DNA of 64,000 bases, taken from contig OY848924.1 in NCBI GenBank assembly GCA_963693285.1, forward strand, positions 4,357,214 to 4,421,213, in the 5' to 3' direction. Below the pieces are notes generated by a model. It was not told the origin of the DNA, did no database searches, and was given only the letters and a program-made list of their open reading frames with translations. Source of the DNA: Xestospongia muta (lineage: Eukaryota; Porifera; Demospongiae; Haplosclerida; Petrosiidae). Numbering within the stretch: position 1 is the first letter of the stretch; every line of letters starts with the position of its first letter. Below, one piece after another: positions 12,436 through 25,400 of the stretch. Made by a program: the position numbers and the translations under genes.

Positions 12436-14187
12436 ACCTAAAAGCTATGCAAATATTGACAAGTAATACTTGTTTTATGACTTTGTATAAGAAGATTAGC
12501 ATATAACATATTCAAATTTCACAAAGTTCACTTCATATTGTATAGAACATACTAAGGAATCAGGTACTGCTAATAAAACTGAAGGCTATAATACTAAAGA
12601 GTTACCCATAGAACGTCAGGTATGATTTATCCTCTTATGTAGTAGATCATGTTAATTGAAGTCACTCACAAAGTAAGTTCATTAATGATGAAATATAGAC
12701 AATTGTTACATCATTAATTTTGCTTAATGTAAACATTAAATACTATTCATCTCATCTACTTTCATTTAACTCAACAGCAACAACAGAGATAGATGGACAA
12801 ATGGATTTGCTATGTATCACATTTTAATTGTCATGTTTACCAATGCATTCAGAGAGACAGATGTCACCTCCTCCTCCTCATACCTATTCAAGTGACATAA
12901 TATATGAGGTGTACATATATTATATTTCTTAAAATTGCAATAATTATTATATATATACTTTATCTTGTGTTTTTTTTTTGGTTTTTTTGTTTGTTTAGAC
13001 TTTAGAAGAACCAGTACAAGATGACCAGGTAAGACTTAGTACAGACATTTATTTGTAGACATATAATTATTTTATTATTTGGTATTTATCATATTTAATA
13101 ACAAACACATTGAACATTTTATTGTTGTCATGTTATTATTCCTTTATTGTAGTAAGCTCTGATATTATTAGATGATATAGAATAGACTGGAACTGGAGTA
13201 CCTGAGGTTTCTATCATTCCATCCACTCATCTATTTATCAATCCATTCATCCATCCATCTATAACCAATCATCCATCCACTTATCACTATTAAGAAACTT
13301 GTAATATCTTAACCTAAAAGCTATGCAAATATTGACAAGTAATACTTGTTTTATGACTTTGTATAAGAAGATTAGCATATAACATATTCAAATTTCACAA
13401 AGTTCACTTCATATTGTATAGAACATACTAAGGAATCAGGTACTGCTAATAAAACTGAAGGCTATAATACTAAAGAGTTACCCATAGAACGTCAGGTATG
13501 ATTTATCCTCTTATGTAGTAGATCATGTTAATTGAAGTCACTCACAAAGTAAGTTCATTAATGATGAAATATAGACAATTGTTACATCATTAATTTTGCT
13601 TAATGTAAACATTAAATACTATTCATCTCATCTACTTTCATTTAACTCAACAGCAACAACAGAGATAGATGGACAAATGGATTTGCTATGTATCACATTT
13701 TAATTGTCATGTTTACCAATGCATTCAGAGAGACAGATGTCACCTCCTCCTCCTCATACCTATTCAAGTGACATAATATATGAGGTGTACATATATTATA
13801 TTTCTTAAAATTGCAATAATTATTATATATATACTTTATCTTGTGTTTTTTTTTTGGTTTTTTTGTTTGTTTAGACTTTAGAAGAACCAGTACAAGATGA
13901 CCAGGTAAGACTTAGTACAGACATTTATTTGTAGACATATAATTATTTTATTATTTGGTATTTATCATATTTAATAACAAACACATTGAACATTTTATTG
14001 TTGTCATGTTATTATTCCTTTATTGTAGTAAGCTCTGATATTATTAGATGATATAGAATAGACTGGAACTGGAGTACCTGAGGTTTCTATCATTCCATCC
14101 ACTCATCTATTTATCAATCCATTCATCCATCCATCTATAACCAATCATCCATCCACTTATCACTATTAAGAAACTTGTAATATCTTA
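12436..14187 (+). repeat. Tandem duplication, two copies of 876 bases
   Basis: Bases 12436-13311 and 13312-14187 appear identical by eye throughout, including a TTTTTTTTT tract and a GAGGTG...CCATCCATC block. Each copy holds a relic of two 3' exons of the ROC-COR gene: a 74-base exon (12546-12619 and 13422-13495, matching the minus-strand exon 19938-20011) and a CAACAACAG-led exon relic that soon hits a stop. A 30-base mini-exon (encoding TLEEPVQDDQ, at 12999-13028 and again 876 bases later) lies between good splice signals. Confidence 0.9.
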
Positions 14188-14898
14188 ACAGATTAACATC
14201 CTTCACAGACAAACATATCAAATGTACAGATTTTCACTATCCTCTGATGATGATGATTGTGAGATAACATTTGAATCAGAAACTGACTTTGGAAGTAACT
14301 TTTCTTATTTAGTATTGTCATTGTGTTATTGTCTGTTGTTATATTATTGTGTTATGTTGTTGTTTGTTGTTGTATTGTTGTTTTGTATTCCATTGTTTAC
14401 AGTTATTTGTTGTTTTCAATTAATACCTGACAAACTATTAGAACCTATATAATTGAGGGTGCTAGTCAACTTGTCAGTGTTTTAAATATCCATTATACCA
14501 ATTGTTCAATCATTTGTTCTCTTTTTGTACATTAGAGGAAACTGGTGAGAGTGATGGTAAGAAATGAGCTAGTGTTGTTCTTATGACATGTGATAGACAT
14601 GATGTGTGATAGACAGAACAAAGAGATACATTATATTTAAGAAACAAATAGAGTCACTTGCAGGTCCATGAAGTTCACTAAACGATACATACTCTCTCTC
14701 TCCCCACATACACATCCAATACATTCAATCTGGTGGTGATATTATCATTACACAAGTCATGTTTAATAGATCATATGTACCTACACAATATACTGTACTT
14801 GATGGAGTATAATACAAAGACACTGTTAAAGTTAGTTTTACATAATTAGTCGTGTTAAATTAATCATACTATTACCTTAACTATTATATATTTGTCAG
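14188..14898 (+). other. Region between ROC-COR relic and PPCS; one acidic frame
   Basis: After CTTCACAG near 14208 an open frame reads FSLSSDDDDCEITFESETDF and then becomes hydrophobic and T-rich, probably intron. A small possible exon, AGGAAACTGGTGAGAGTGATG, follows TACATTAG near 14535. I recognise no function. The 5' half of PPCS, with the expected NFSSG-type motif, should be here if the downstream gene were complete, and it was not found. Confidence 0.35.
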
Positions 14899-17395
14899 AC
14901 TGTTTCTCTCACAAGGCATGGTAGTCATCTTGCTATATAGACATTCCTCATTTAGACCTTCCATTGTCCATTTATTGTATCTTCACTTCTTGACTTAATG
15001 GATATCAGTAGTACAGGAGACATTATTGTCAGTGATAAAATAAAACCTATATTAGAGAAATATAAACAAGTAAGTATAATAATTGACTGAACACTACAAC
15101 AACATTATTATTAAACAAGGTTCAATTTGTTTCTAAATATTGTGCTAAGCTATATGACCACACCCATATCATGTTAATACAGTTTTTCTCAGCATATTTC
15201 AAATTCCATACACTATTATTGTGAATCTCAAACACTATAATTACATGTACATCTATAAGTACCACATACATAATTAGAATGTAATCATTTTAATTGCTGG
15301 TGTTAGTGACTTGGTGAAGGTTTTCTCGAGTTTTTTTATTTTCTTGCACGTTTGGTTTTATGAAGATCTATTATACTGTTGATTCCAAAGCAATTTTGGA
15401 TTGACGCTTGACTTGTGAGCTATTTTCTCTTAGAATTTGAAGTGAGTCAAATGTTTTACTTAACAAACAAGGTCTTAAAGAACTGCTACTTAACAAGTGT
15501 CACATCAAGCTTAAACATATGTCACATCTAATGTGGTAAAGTGTTGTCAATTGCTGTACCTGTGGTATAGATCCAGTATAACTTGCATATTTTTATAAAT
15601 GTTATGATATTACATCAGTTTGAAACAACCTCTTTTGCCAATTTTCTTGAGCATATTTTCATACATATAGTAGCAGTGATCACTTCCACTATGTATGAAA
15701 AACTGCTGAATAAATATAAGGCTAACAAACATTATGTATCATACTATAGCTGTGGTAAGGGCTCTGTACTTTAGTGCTTTTCATTTTATTAGCATTCTAT
15801 GACATTGTTATTTCTCTTATTCTAGATGAAGTCAACTAACTTGTTATATTGTGTCCCATTCACTACTATATTTGACTATGTACATTATCTCAATGTTATT
15901 AGTCCATTAATGAACACCTCTCAATATATGATATATCTGGCAGCAGCTGTGTCTGACTTCTTCATCCATCCTGATGACATGGTATGTAAAGACCTTCCTT
16001 TTAAGTAGTGTTTGTGATAACTTAGCATATTATAATAATTTAGATTAGATCTTATTAGAATTCTCTCTAGCTCTAGACTCATTTCAAAGGTAGGAGCTAT
16101 ACTTAACTAGAGTATTTGTTTATAAAAGACATTTGATTATATATGTCATAATATGAAAACAAGTAGAGTTACCTGTACTTTGAACCTACTATTATTGTAT
16201 TTAGTGAAAAATAATTTTGATTAGCTTCCATAATTAATATACATATAATAGTAAAATTCTTTAACATGTATACAATAGATATATACTAACATCAGAAGAG
16301 GAATTTGAGATTCACTGTTGTGTATATAAACATAATCTTTTTTATATTCTTGTCAGGTTGAACATAAGATACCATCATCAACATCATTGAGTCTTCATTT
16401 ACAACAAGTACCAAAGTTAATAGCAGTATTAACTCAACATTGGTCACCTAATGCTTTCATTGTCTCCTTTAAAGTATGTGTATTCCATTGATATTATATG
16501 ATATTAGTCTGTTACTAGTTAGAAACTGATGAGAGTATTGTAGTTAGTAGAACTAGAAAAGCTCTGACAAAATATGGACATCAAGTAAGTCAGTAAAATA
16601 AAAAAATAGAAAAATAGAAAAATATATGTTATGTGCCTTTTAGTAAAGTTGTCACCTAAGCATATAGTTTATACATACAATATGACCTAGTGTATGTACA
16701 TGTATGTAGTCAGCTTATGACAGTCAATGTTAGTGAGACATTTCAGTGTGATCATTTCTACTGCTGAAAAGATATTAAGAGTGCTTATTGAGAAATGTCA
16801 TTTTAAGTTGTTGGGAATTGTGTTAATATATTTAGACTAGATCACAATAAAGTAGTCATGTGACATACCAGTATAATGAATCACAAACAGTTATAAATAG
16901 TTCTTGTTATAGACTATGATAGTACTTGTCTTAAGGCAGAATTTACCAACATGTGTCCCAAGAGCTCTACCTGACATTTTACTCAATTACTTAGGAGTTT
17001 TATGCTCCTACCCCTTACATATTTTCTCATTATGCACTTATGGACATATCCAATGTTCCATTATCCTTGTGTGGATGATACAGTAATGATGATTGATAAG
17101 TAACTACATGCGTCTTTCCTTCATATGTTCATGATCTACATTGACATACAAATAATATGACCACTATACTTCTCTATAATAGGTTGTAGTTGCTAATACA
17201 CTAGTACAAAGGAAAGAGAAAGTGACTGTTGTTGAAAGAGATGAACTTAATGAAGAAGTACTTTGTCTCTCTGTAGAAGAGAAAGAAAAGGGTGTGGTCA
17301 TTGAAGAAAAATTGATATCTTATTTGTGTCGTGTACATATACAACATTCAACTGATGTACATGACATGTTACATACATTTAATGTTTTATTATGA
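14899..17395 (+). pseudogene. PPCS: Phosphopantothenate-cysteine ligase, 5'-truncated and frameshifted
   Basis: PPCS joins 4'-phosphopantothenate to cysteine in coenzyme A synthesis in the cytosol. Five exons can be read: 14899-15069, 15826-15981, 16357-16473, 16519-16584 and 17183-17395. They give the conserved order VILLYRHSSFRP, YLAAAVSDFFIHPDDM, VEHKIPSS, QQVPKLIAVL, AFIVSFKLETDE, KALTKYGHQVVVANTL and a C-terminus ending FNVLL. The intron between exons 3 and 4 is 45 bases. Two defects are seen. The N-terminal part with the substrate-binding motifs is missing upstream. In the first exon, coding shifts by one base near 14960, where restoring one T in CCTTCC would keep the frame (a sequencing error is possible). 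Exons 2 to 5 are intact. A related copy lies at 62691-63630. Confidence 0.8.
15475..15740 (+). repeat. Dispersed repeat in the PPCS intron
   Basis: The segment including AACTTGCATATTTTTATA and a following CAACCTCTTTTGCC block resembles 49655-49790 (AACTTGCATATTTTCATATA, CAACCTTTGTTGCC), same strand. Family not identified. Confidence 0.45.
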
Positions 17396-19154
17396 ATAGC
17401 CAGACTTGATATTGTTATTACCTTTGGAAAAATTTTACTTTTATTAATTTTTATTATATGGATTTGTTATACCAAGTTGTCAATATGATTTAAGATAATG
17501 TTAGGATTTACAAAGCAGGATGAAGTGTGATGATATAGTTGGTACAGAATAATTGAGATCTGATTTTAATATTTGTAACTTATTTGTGAAATGGGACCAC
17601 TAAACACCTCAAAAAACAGTTTTCAATACATACAGTTATAATGAGTAGTTGCGCATATTTAACAACTGTATGAATCAGAATTTTTTTTTGAGGTTAACAG
17701 TGGTCCTATTTCACAAATCAGCTCACAAATTTTTGTGAGGAGTGGTTCCTATTGCAAATCAGATTACAATTAATCATGTTATTGTGGAGTATTGTATTGA
17801 TAGAATGCACAGGTCATTGTTGTCATTTGAATGTGGCTCTTATTTTCAATGTCTTTATAAGGTTTGGTATCATTATTATGCTTGTATATTGCTGATGGTC
17901 ACTCTTGTAGTATATAAAAGATATGCATATATAATAAGAGAGAAATATATGATTATACATATCTGATCAGTCTTTGTCTTCACAGATGATGTTAGTTTGT
18001 GCTTACTTTATACATTGGTGGAAGAACAAGGAAGAACAAGGAAAAATATAATTTCCCTCCACTTGTTCTCTTTGAAGTAACTGCCACTTGAGCTTAAATC
18101 TTGCTGTTCATTTATACATTTTAAAATGATGTTAAAACAACACTAGCAACATTCATAGTAAATATGCTTTTGCGTGTTATATAGATATATATTTGTTCCA
18201 TTTTATCCCATTATCATTATTGGATGAATTCCCTTCATTAGCTTATACTATTGAGTGCATTATTTATATATTGTGATCATTAGCAAAGGTCTATTTTGTT
18301 TGCTGAGAGCAATAAATATTGCAAGTTTTAAACATTTAACCAGAACTCATTAACTACTCACATAAATATGTATAGTACTACAATATATAGATTTTTCTCT
18401 CATATTTATATTAGTAATCCTCTGCAGTATTTTGATATAACAGTGATTATAGCAATATGACTGCCAGTATTCTGTACAGACTAAATACAGTCAGATATAG
18501 AACTTCAAAAGGTAATATTGTATTATTATATTAGCACACAATTCATTCATATTCAAAATGCCCTTTTTCTTCTTGTAGCATATAATAAAACTTATTGCAC
18601 AAATCTTGAATGACATCTATTTTGTCAAGATATTCTCCAGTTAAAGCTAACTTTCATTGATACTTGTATGGTGAAAGCTTTAGATCTGATATTTAGTTCA
18701 GAGTAATTAAGGAAGAACAAAGAACTATAGACCTAGTACAGTAGAGTCAGCTCTTTGAGCTAGTAAATAATTTCCAAAGGACTTTAGTAAATGAGTGTTT
18801 ATTGTTAGCATTGTTACCTCAGGAACTAGAATCATTCAATAGATTATAAATAGTATTATAAATTTAGCAATTATATTTTATAAAAAAGCAGCAATCAAAA
18901 CATCAAAAACTAATGGCAAAATTTTCTTGGCAATTAAAGTGTGTATAAACTAACGTAACTATAATAATGAAATATATAAAGCAATAAATGTCAAAATTAA
19001 AGGAAGGGAGGGACTGCACACTAATTAAGTAAGTGGAGTTAAGCCTGTAGTAAAAAGAAAAACATAACAGTATGTTGCTTGAATATAACATTATTTAAAA
19101 CAAGCAATTACATTATAAAATATTATGTATATATACTATAAAATAACAGTCATA
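17396..19154. other. Intergenic region between convergent PPCS and ANK-ROC-COR genes
   Basis: Nothing coding was recognised. It contains the foldback element at 17551-17771. The rest is AT-rich sequence that should hold the 3' ends of both genes; poly(A) signals of the AATAAA type are too common here to assign. Confidence 0.5.
17551..17771. mobile_element. Foldback MITE-like element
   Basis: The outer arms AATTGAGATCTGATTT (17551) and AAATCAGATTACAATT (ending 17771) are inverted. A second inverted pair lies inside: TTTGTGAAATGGGACCACT near 17582 against AGTGGTCCTATTTCACAAA near 17699, continued by CCTCAAAAA/TTTTTGAGG. The hairpin shape over about 220 bases fits a miniature inverted-repeat transposon. 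No clear target duplication was found. Confidence 0.6.
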
Positions 19155-19483
19155 CTAGAGTTTACAATATAATCTCTTACTTTCCAGTTGACATTTCATT
19201 CTTGTGCCAATATCTCTTAATGTATGGTTCTGGCTCAAAAGGAAATCACAGATAGCTTTTAAAAAATCAATTCCTTTTTCCTTGACCTGTCGTTGAAGTT
19301 CATCAACTATTTTGTCTGCTTTGTCATAAGCATCACCACTCATACTTTGTACATCTTTTTTAAAATCTGATGATATCAATCTAGCAGTAAGGAGCCGGAT
19401 AATAATGCGAAGGAGGTTAACTTCAATGGCATCACAAATATCAGCATAATAATCCAAAAATATTTCTGATGGCTCACAAGTCC
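19155..19483 (-). CDS. CARD-like C-terminal exon of the ROCO gene
   Basis: The last exon begins GTCEPSEIF after an acceptor TGTAG and ends at the stop 19155-19157. The helical pattern LLTARLISSDFKKDVQ, then DAYDKADKIVDELQRQVKEK, then FLKAICDFLLSQNHTLRDIG follows the usual CARD layout (an early ARLIS helix, a K-A-x-x-I/L-x-x-x-L core, and a last F-L-x-x-x helix). The assignment as CARD and not another death fold is moderate. It has no counterpart on the plus-strand pseudogene. Confidence 0.8.
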
Positions 19484-22400
19484 CTACACAATATAGCAAG
19501 AAAAGGAAACATAACTGAGTTAAAGGTTGTTTAGTAAACACAAAAATAATTAGTGAATTTTGATATCAACAAGCAAGCAAACAACATTTATCAACATAAA
19601 TAAACTACTTAATATCACTATGTCAACTATAACAACATAGACTGTACAGGCAGGCATAATTAATTAGTTCATGTCATCACATATATTATATACAGTGGTT
19701 ACTATTGTGTCTTACATTACCTTGATGTGTACCATGATGACTAGGGAGAGTTTCTTCTTTGGGTTCATTTGAAAGTTCTTGTTGCTGTTGAGTAGAGTAT
19801 AAGTATGTGATAAATAGTATTTTATGTTTACAATAGGAAAATTTGATGATGTAACCATTGTCTATTATATCATAAGTAACTGAATTTGTGAATGATCAAC
19901 ATTAACATGATCTATAAGATAAGAGGATAAATCATACCTGATGTTCCATAGGTAACTTGTCAGTATTACATCCTTCAGTTGTATTAGCAGTACATGATTC
20001 CTTAGCATGTTCTATATGATATAATGTGAACCTTATAAAATGTGACATGTTATATACAAATCGTATACAAAGTCATAATACAAGCTTTAATAGTTGCATA
20101 GCCTTTAACTATAACTAGAGTGTACATTAAAACATATATGGTGTATGAGCAATTACAAAAACATACATTCAATCCTAATTGCTATGTGAGTTATATTTCA
20201 CTAAAAACTGCTAAAATATATTTACAATTTTGTTCAATAGAAAAGTGAGGCATAGATAATATTATGGTAACTTAAGTCAGGCAAGACCTACAGAGCAGGT
20301 TAATACTATAATTTTAATATTGTGACTATTATATAATTAACTGAATCAAGTCTAAAATATTTATGTAGCAATATGATGAGTCTATTGTATATTTACTTGG
20401 AGCTATCTGTTCTTTAGAACTTTCTTCTTTCAATGACTGGTATATTTCCATAGCTAGGGATTTGTTGTTAACAAGTGGTCCCTTTAGAAGATCTAGAATT
20501 GTGATCCATGTGACAGGAGCACATCCACCTTGACCATTCATGTCCAACCAGTGCTGAATAACGTCACCAAGTCGTGTTTGATTTCCAAGGGTAGATTGAG
20601 CTAAACTTTGAAGATTATTATAACTCACTCCAAGCCCATCTCCAATTTCACGCCATGAAGCATTAATACAGGCTAGTTGAATTAAAACTTCACGTCTAGT
20701 AGGTTTGACATCTAAAAGGAAATTAAATTGAACAATTGTTAAGAATGATTCTATTAACTTACATAATTTAGGAAAGGGACTAAAATCATCAGTGGATGTA
20801 CATCCATTTGACTTTTGATTACCTGTAACATGATATTAAATTAAACAATAAAAGCTGCACAAATATTTCTAATAGGCAGTAGTATAGAATCAAAGAAATG
20901 CTACTGTATTTCAAATTATGAGCAACAAAGCAATACTAACACACACACACAAATAAACAAATTATAAATCAGGACATATGAAGTCAAAATAACACCTGTC
21001 AATGTAATTGGTTTTCTACTAAAAGCTGTATTATTCTTTACATAATTACTATATAACAGGTATGTACAAAGTAAACATTACATGTCTCTATTGTTATCAC
21101 TTATTACAATGGGTACATGAATATCAAACATACCTGATATATCATATGTACTTGATAATTGTATCTGTTTATCAGGATTAGTGGTGATAGATTCTATAAA
21201 CAGTAATAAGTAAATGTTACACAGGACAGGTATGATAACCAACCTTTCTTTGTAATATAAACAACATCTTCGGGCAAACATTGTAACTCTTCCTCTCTAA
21301 TAGGTCTAGAGGATATAGTCTATGTACAAAATCCAAACAATTAAAACTTATTAAATTATTAACTTACCAAAGGGTTACGACCAGTAAAAATGCTAAATTG
21401 ATTAAGACATTTCCTCACTGAAAGATGAGTGCAATGAGATGATAGTGGCATTATCTCCCTACATGCTGCCTCTACATGTCGGATGTAGTGATGTGGTAAT
21501 AGTACGTCCTTGTTGCTGTCTGTAAATAGAGCCTGAATGACAATTGGGGCAATCCAGAGGTAAGGTTCTTTTTCACCAACAACAGATCTGACATCAACTC
21601 TTTCAGCAGTTTTATTGTTTGCATCACCAATAGGACATTTGGTAATAACTCCAAGGGCTACTTTTCTGAGAGAATAGATTATACGATGTCTCTGCTCCTT
21701 GTCAACAACATCATTCATACTACCAGGAGGAATAACAAATTGCTGCACTTCACACGAGCATATCTTGTTCTTAAGACTAAGTACTTCTTTAATGAGAGAT
21801 GTACGTATCTCATAACTTTTCAACGAACTACTGTGTGAAACTAGAATTGTAACACATCTATTGTGTTCAGTAACTTCCACCATTGCTTCAATATCATTCT
21901 CATCTTTCCAATATATGCCATTTTTCCACATAGTACAATCACGATAGAGTTCCTTGACTTCACGATTTGTTTCGGTAATACCAGTGTTATCAGGAGGAAG
22001 ACAACGAGTATAGGCCAAGTGACGAAGTAGTGTATGGAGGAATCGTGTAGGTAGAAATTGCTGAGGATCTGGACACCATAAACACCAACCAAATCCATCT
22101 GTTGTTTGAAAGATTGGTAAGGGCCTCTCTTCCTTAATAAGTGCAGGAAAAAACAAGTATTTGGCATCTTCATTTACAGGAGGTTCTTCAGATGGTATAT
22201 TGTTTGTGATGTTATTAACAGAACGAGAATTGATTTGGTGACAGAATTGTAGACTTGTTAAGAAGTGTACTAGCATTTTTGTATTGTGGTTGGGAAATAG
22301 TTTAGCTAATGTGGACACTGGCATGATACCAGTGTTACTGGCAACTGGTTTACGAACATGATCAATGCTTTCATTGAAAACAATACCATTTACCTCAGTT

Positions 22401-25400
22401 AAGAGAGCTTTTTTGTCGATAATTAACCAGTCTCCTAAAAATAAGACAAGACCCTTTTCTCCAAGAATGGTCAAAAACATCAACACAGTCGATCGGTCTG
22501 ACAAAAGGCATGGCTCATTCATGTTATCAATTCTTGAGCAGAGGTCATCTAAGCTAATGGCAACAAGTTGAAGCTGTTGAAGGAAAGCATGTAGACAATG
22601 ACAGTGGTAGCTTATTTTATCTTCTCTGTCAATAACAGCTTCACAGCTCTTCTTTAGTGTAGTCATACATTCTTCAACACCTTTACCTCCCGGTCTATGG
22701 CAGTCCATTGCCAGGAAACCAGCATAATTCTGATCACGAATGGCACTACTTGCAATTTCATTAATAAAAGATTTGTAATCATTTCCACGTGGCAATAGAT
22801 CAATATGGCTTCCAACAATAAGGACTTGACTAGGAATACTTAAATTAGTGCTAACATTCTCAATAAAATTAAACCAGAAGTACAGGTCCCTCTTTATTAT
22901 CTCTCTCTCATCAGTAAGATTGCTTACAATTACAAAGACAGCTGGTGACCTCAACAAAAGAGTTTCCAATACTGCAGCATGGCTACTATAATATTCTGCA
23001 TGTCCAGCAAAATCCAAAAGTACGATGTTTCCTATTTCCCTACTACGAATGCTGTGGTAGTCAATTCCGGTGGTTTGTAATACAACACCTTCAATACATT
23101 CTTCTGGATCAATGTCATGATACCACTTGTCAGCACGATAAGATATAACAGCAGCTAAAGAGCTTTTACCAGCATTTGTTTTTCCACAAAGGAATAGTTT
23201 GGCATATGACTCTACTGGATACTCTATATTATGTGGAAGAAATGGTTGAAACAACTTTAGTAACTGGAATCTGTCTATAAGATTTGGTGGAAAAAGCTCT
23301 AACGGTATTTGATGATGGTTGTTTACAGCCAGTGGATTTAACTTTACATCATTTAGCAGGTATTGTATTGTGTTCTTACTACCAGTTGCGGAGGTAAAAT
23401 GTGATCGGAAAAAAATTCTACCACATGAGCAGGCACAATGCAAGAGAGTATTGCCATACTAGAGAAAGAAATAAATACATAACACATAGGTCTAGATGAG
23501 AACATGGAGCAAGATAATTTGCTATAATATTTTATTTTATAATGATGTCATTATTAATATCTCATGGATACAAGATTCTTAACAAGAAGGTGAGAAAGAT
23601 AATAAGATATTAAAACTGAAAACATTAATAACACAAAATAGTTCTATCTATATTCTTATCATAGACAATAATATAACAGTTACATATTGAGTATAATGAC
23701 AGAAAGATAATGATGCTTTGATTAGTCATACTTCCATTGAGTGCTAGTGTTATCATGTGTTATTATAAGATATTGTATCTTGTCTTCATGGCTAGTTTGT
23801 TTTAATTACCTGACATGTTGCACATGTCAGGTGGTCTTAGGATTGTTTAGGGTCACATGTTAATTAACAGGAATGTCTATTTTACATAACTGCTTTTGTG
23901 TATTTGAGAATAACAATCATGTAGTCAAAGGGCACTGTCTATTTATATATTGCACATTGTTCTTTCTTACACTTACAATTCTGTTTGAACCATGATAGCT
24001 ATAAAACTGGAATGTTTGAAAAGATTATTTTTAAACAAATATACTCATTTTCAAAGTAAAACCTAGATGAAAAGATTATTTGATTTCAAGGGAAACCTAG
24101 CAAATTTACAAGTTATAGAAAGAAACTAATCACAACATATTGATATGTCCACCTCAGAAAGTATTTATCACATGTGCTCTAGAGGGAGGGGGACATTATG
24201 AGGTCGTCTGTCATTCAGTCAATACAGTCAGAGTAGTTGAAGAGGACACTTTTCTGGGAAACGTGGAAGCTGAGATAGCAGTAATGAAAAGAGAAAAACA
24301 TCCATGGTAAGTGACTATCTCATTAAATAGTCTAAATCTATGTTTTAGGATCAACACAGGAACAGATATAACTTTGTTAAGATTATTAATAAGACTAACT
24401 AAAGTTTTGCTCATGCTGTCTACACATATATAATGTGGCCCAAATTGTAGCTGTTTTCATTGAACAGTTTCTAGGAATCATGGAATATAAAAAAAGTTGT
24501 CAAGGAAGAGATGTAAGATATGAAAGGATTGGACAAAGCCTTAGTGGGACATCCAACAATACAGGCACTGAACCTAGTAACATGTGTGTACAAGGTGAAG
24601 AAAGACTGCAGAGAACACACTGTCATTATATCCTGAAATATTCAAAGGACTGAGTAAATTAACAGGTAACTATACAATAAGGTAAAGATAATGTCCAGCC
24701 CTGTACAATGTTTGATACAAATTTCCAACAGTACTGTACAAACTAGTTTAATTACTTGTAGAAATGATCCCACCAATTACTACACATTAGAGAACCAATA
24801 TTTATATCCAAATACTAATTGATGTGAATACATGTGCTAGATATATGACAAAGTATGTAACAAAAGGTGAACTATCTTAAAAGCTCATTATCATCAATTT
24901 TTAATCCTGTATTAATCACCATGGTGACAACAACGCTACTTATAAAGCATTACAAGGTGCAATGTTATGTTGTGTTGACAAACATGATTACAGTACTCAA
25001 GAAACAGTATATCTGCTACTCCATCTACTGCTGGTAAGTTGTACTACAATTTTGTAATAATCTTCTAATAAACAAAACAAAATCTTCCAAGGAAACAAGC
25101 TTCTTATGTAATAGACAATAATGACAACCTTGCAAGGTACAGATGGCAATAGAATATTTTAGGAACATATGTACATATACTTTGTTTATATGAGCTAGTA
25201 CATTCCCAACCAATAACAATATGTGATATGTTTATATCATACAACAGTTCACAATACTTGTGGGTTCACTGTCAACTGTATGTACTACAACATGTCTTGT
25301 TTACATTACTATATATAGTAATGTGAAAAATAAACATTGTACTACATACAAGTATTGAGACATAACTGAATCCTTAGCATTTACTCACTAATATGACAAT

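Noticed and set aside
21472..22173. Minus-strand alternate frames inside the ROC-COR exon
   Set aside because: They lie wholly within the intact 697-codon exon and have no domain signal.
22365..23148. Plus-strand frames antisense to the ROC-COR exon
   Set aside because: Antisense shadows of a strongly coding exon.
24211..24414. Minus-strand frame repeated at 32668-32871
   Set aside because: Its identity in two places comes from the segmental duplication; the plus strand has the better coding and splice evidence.
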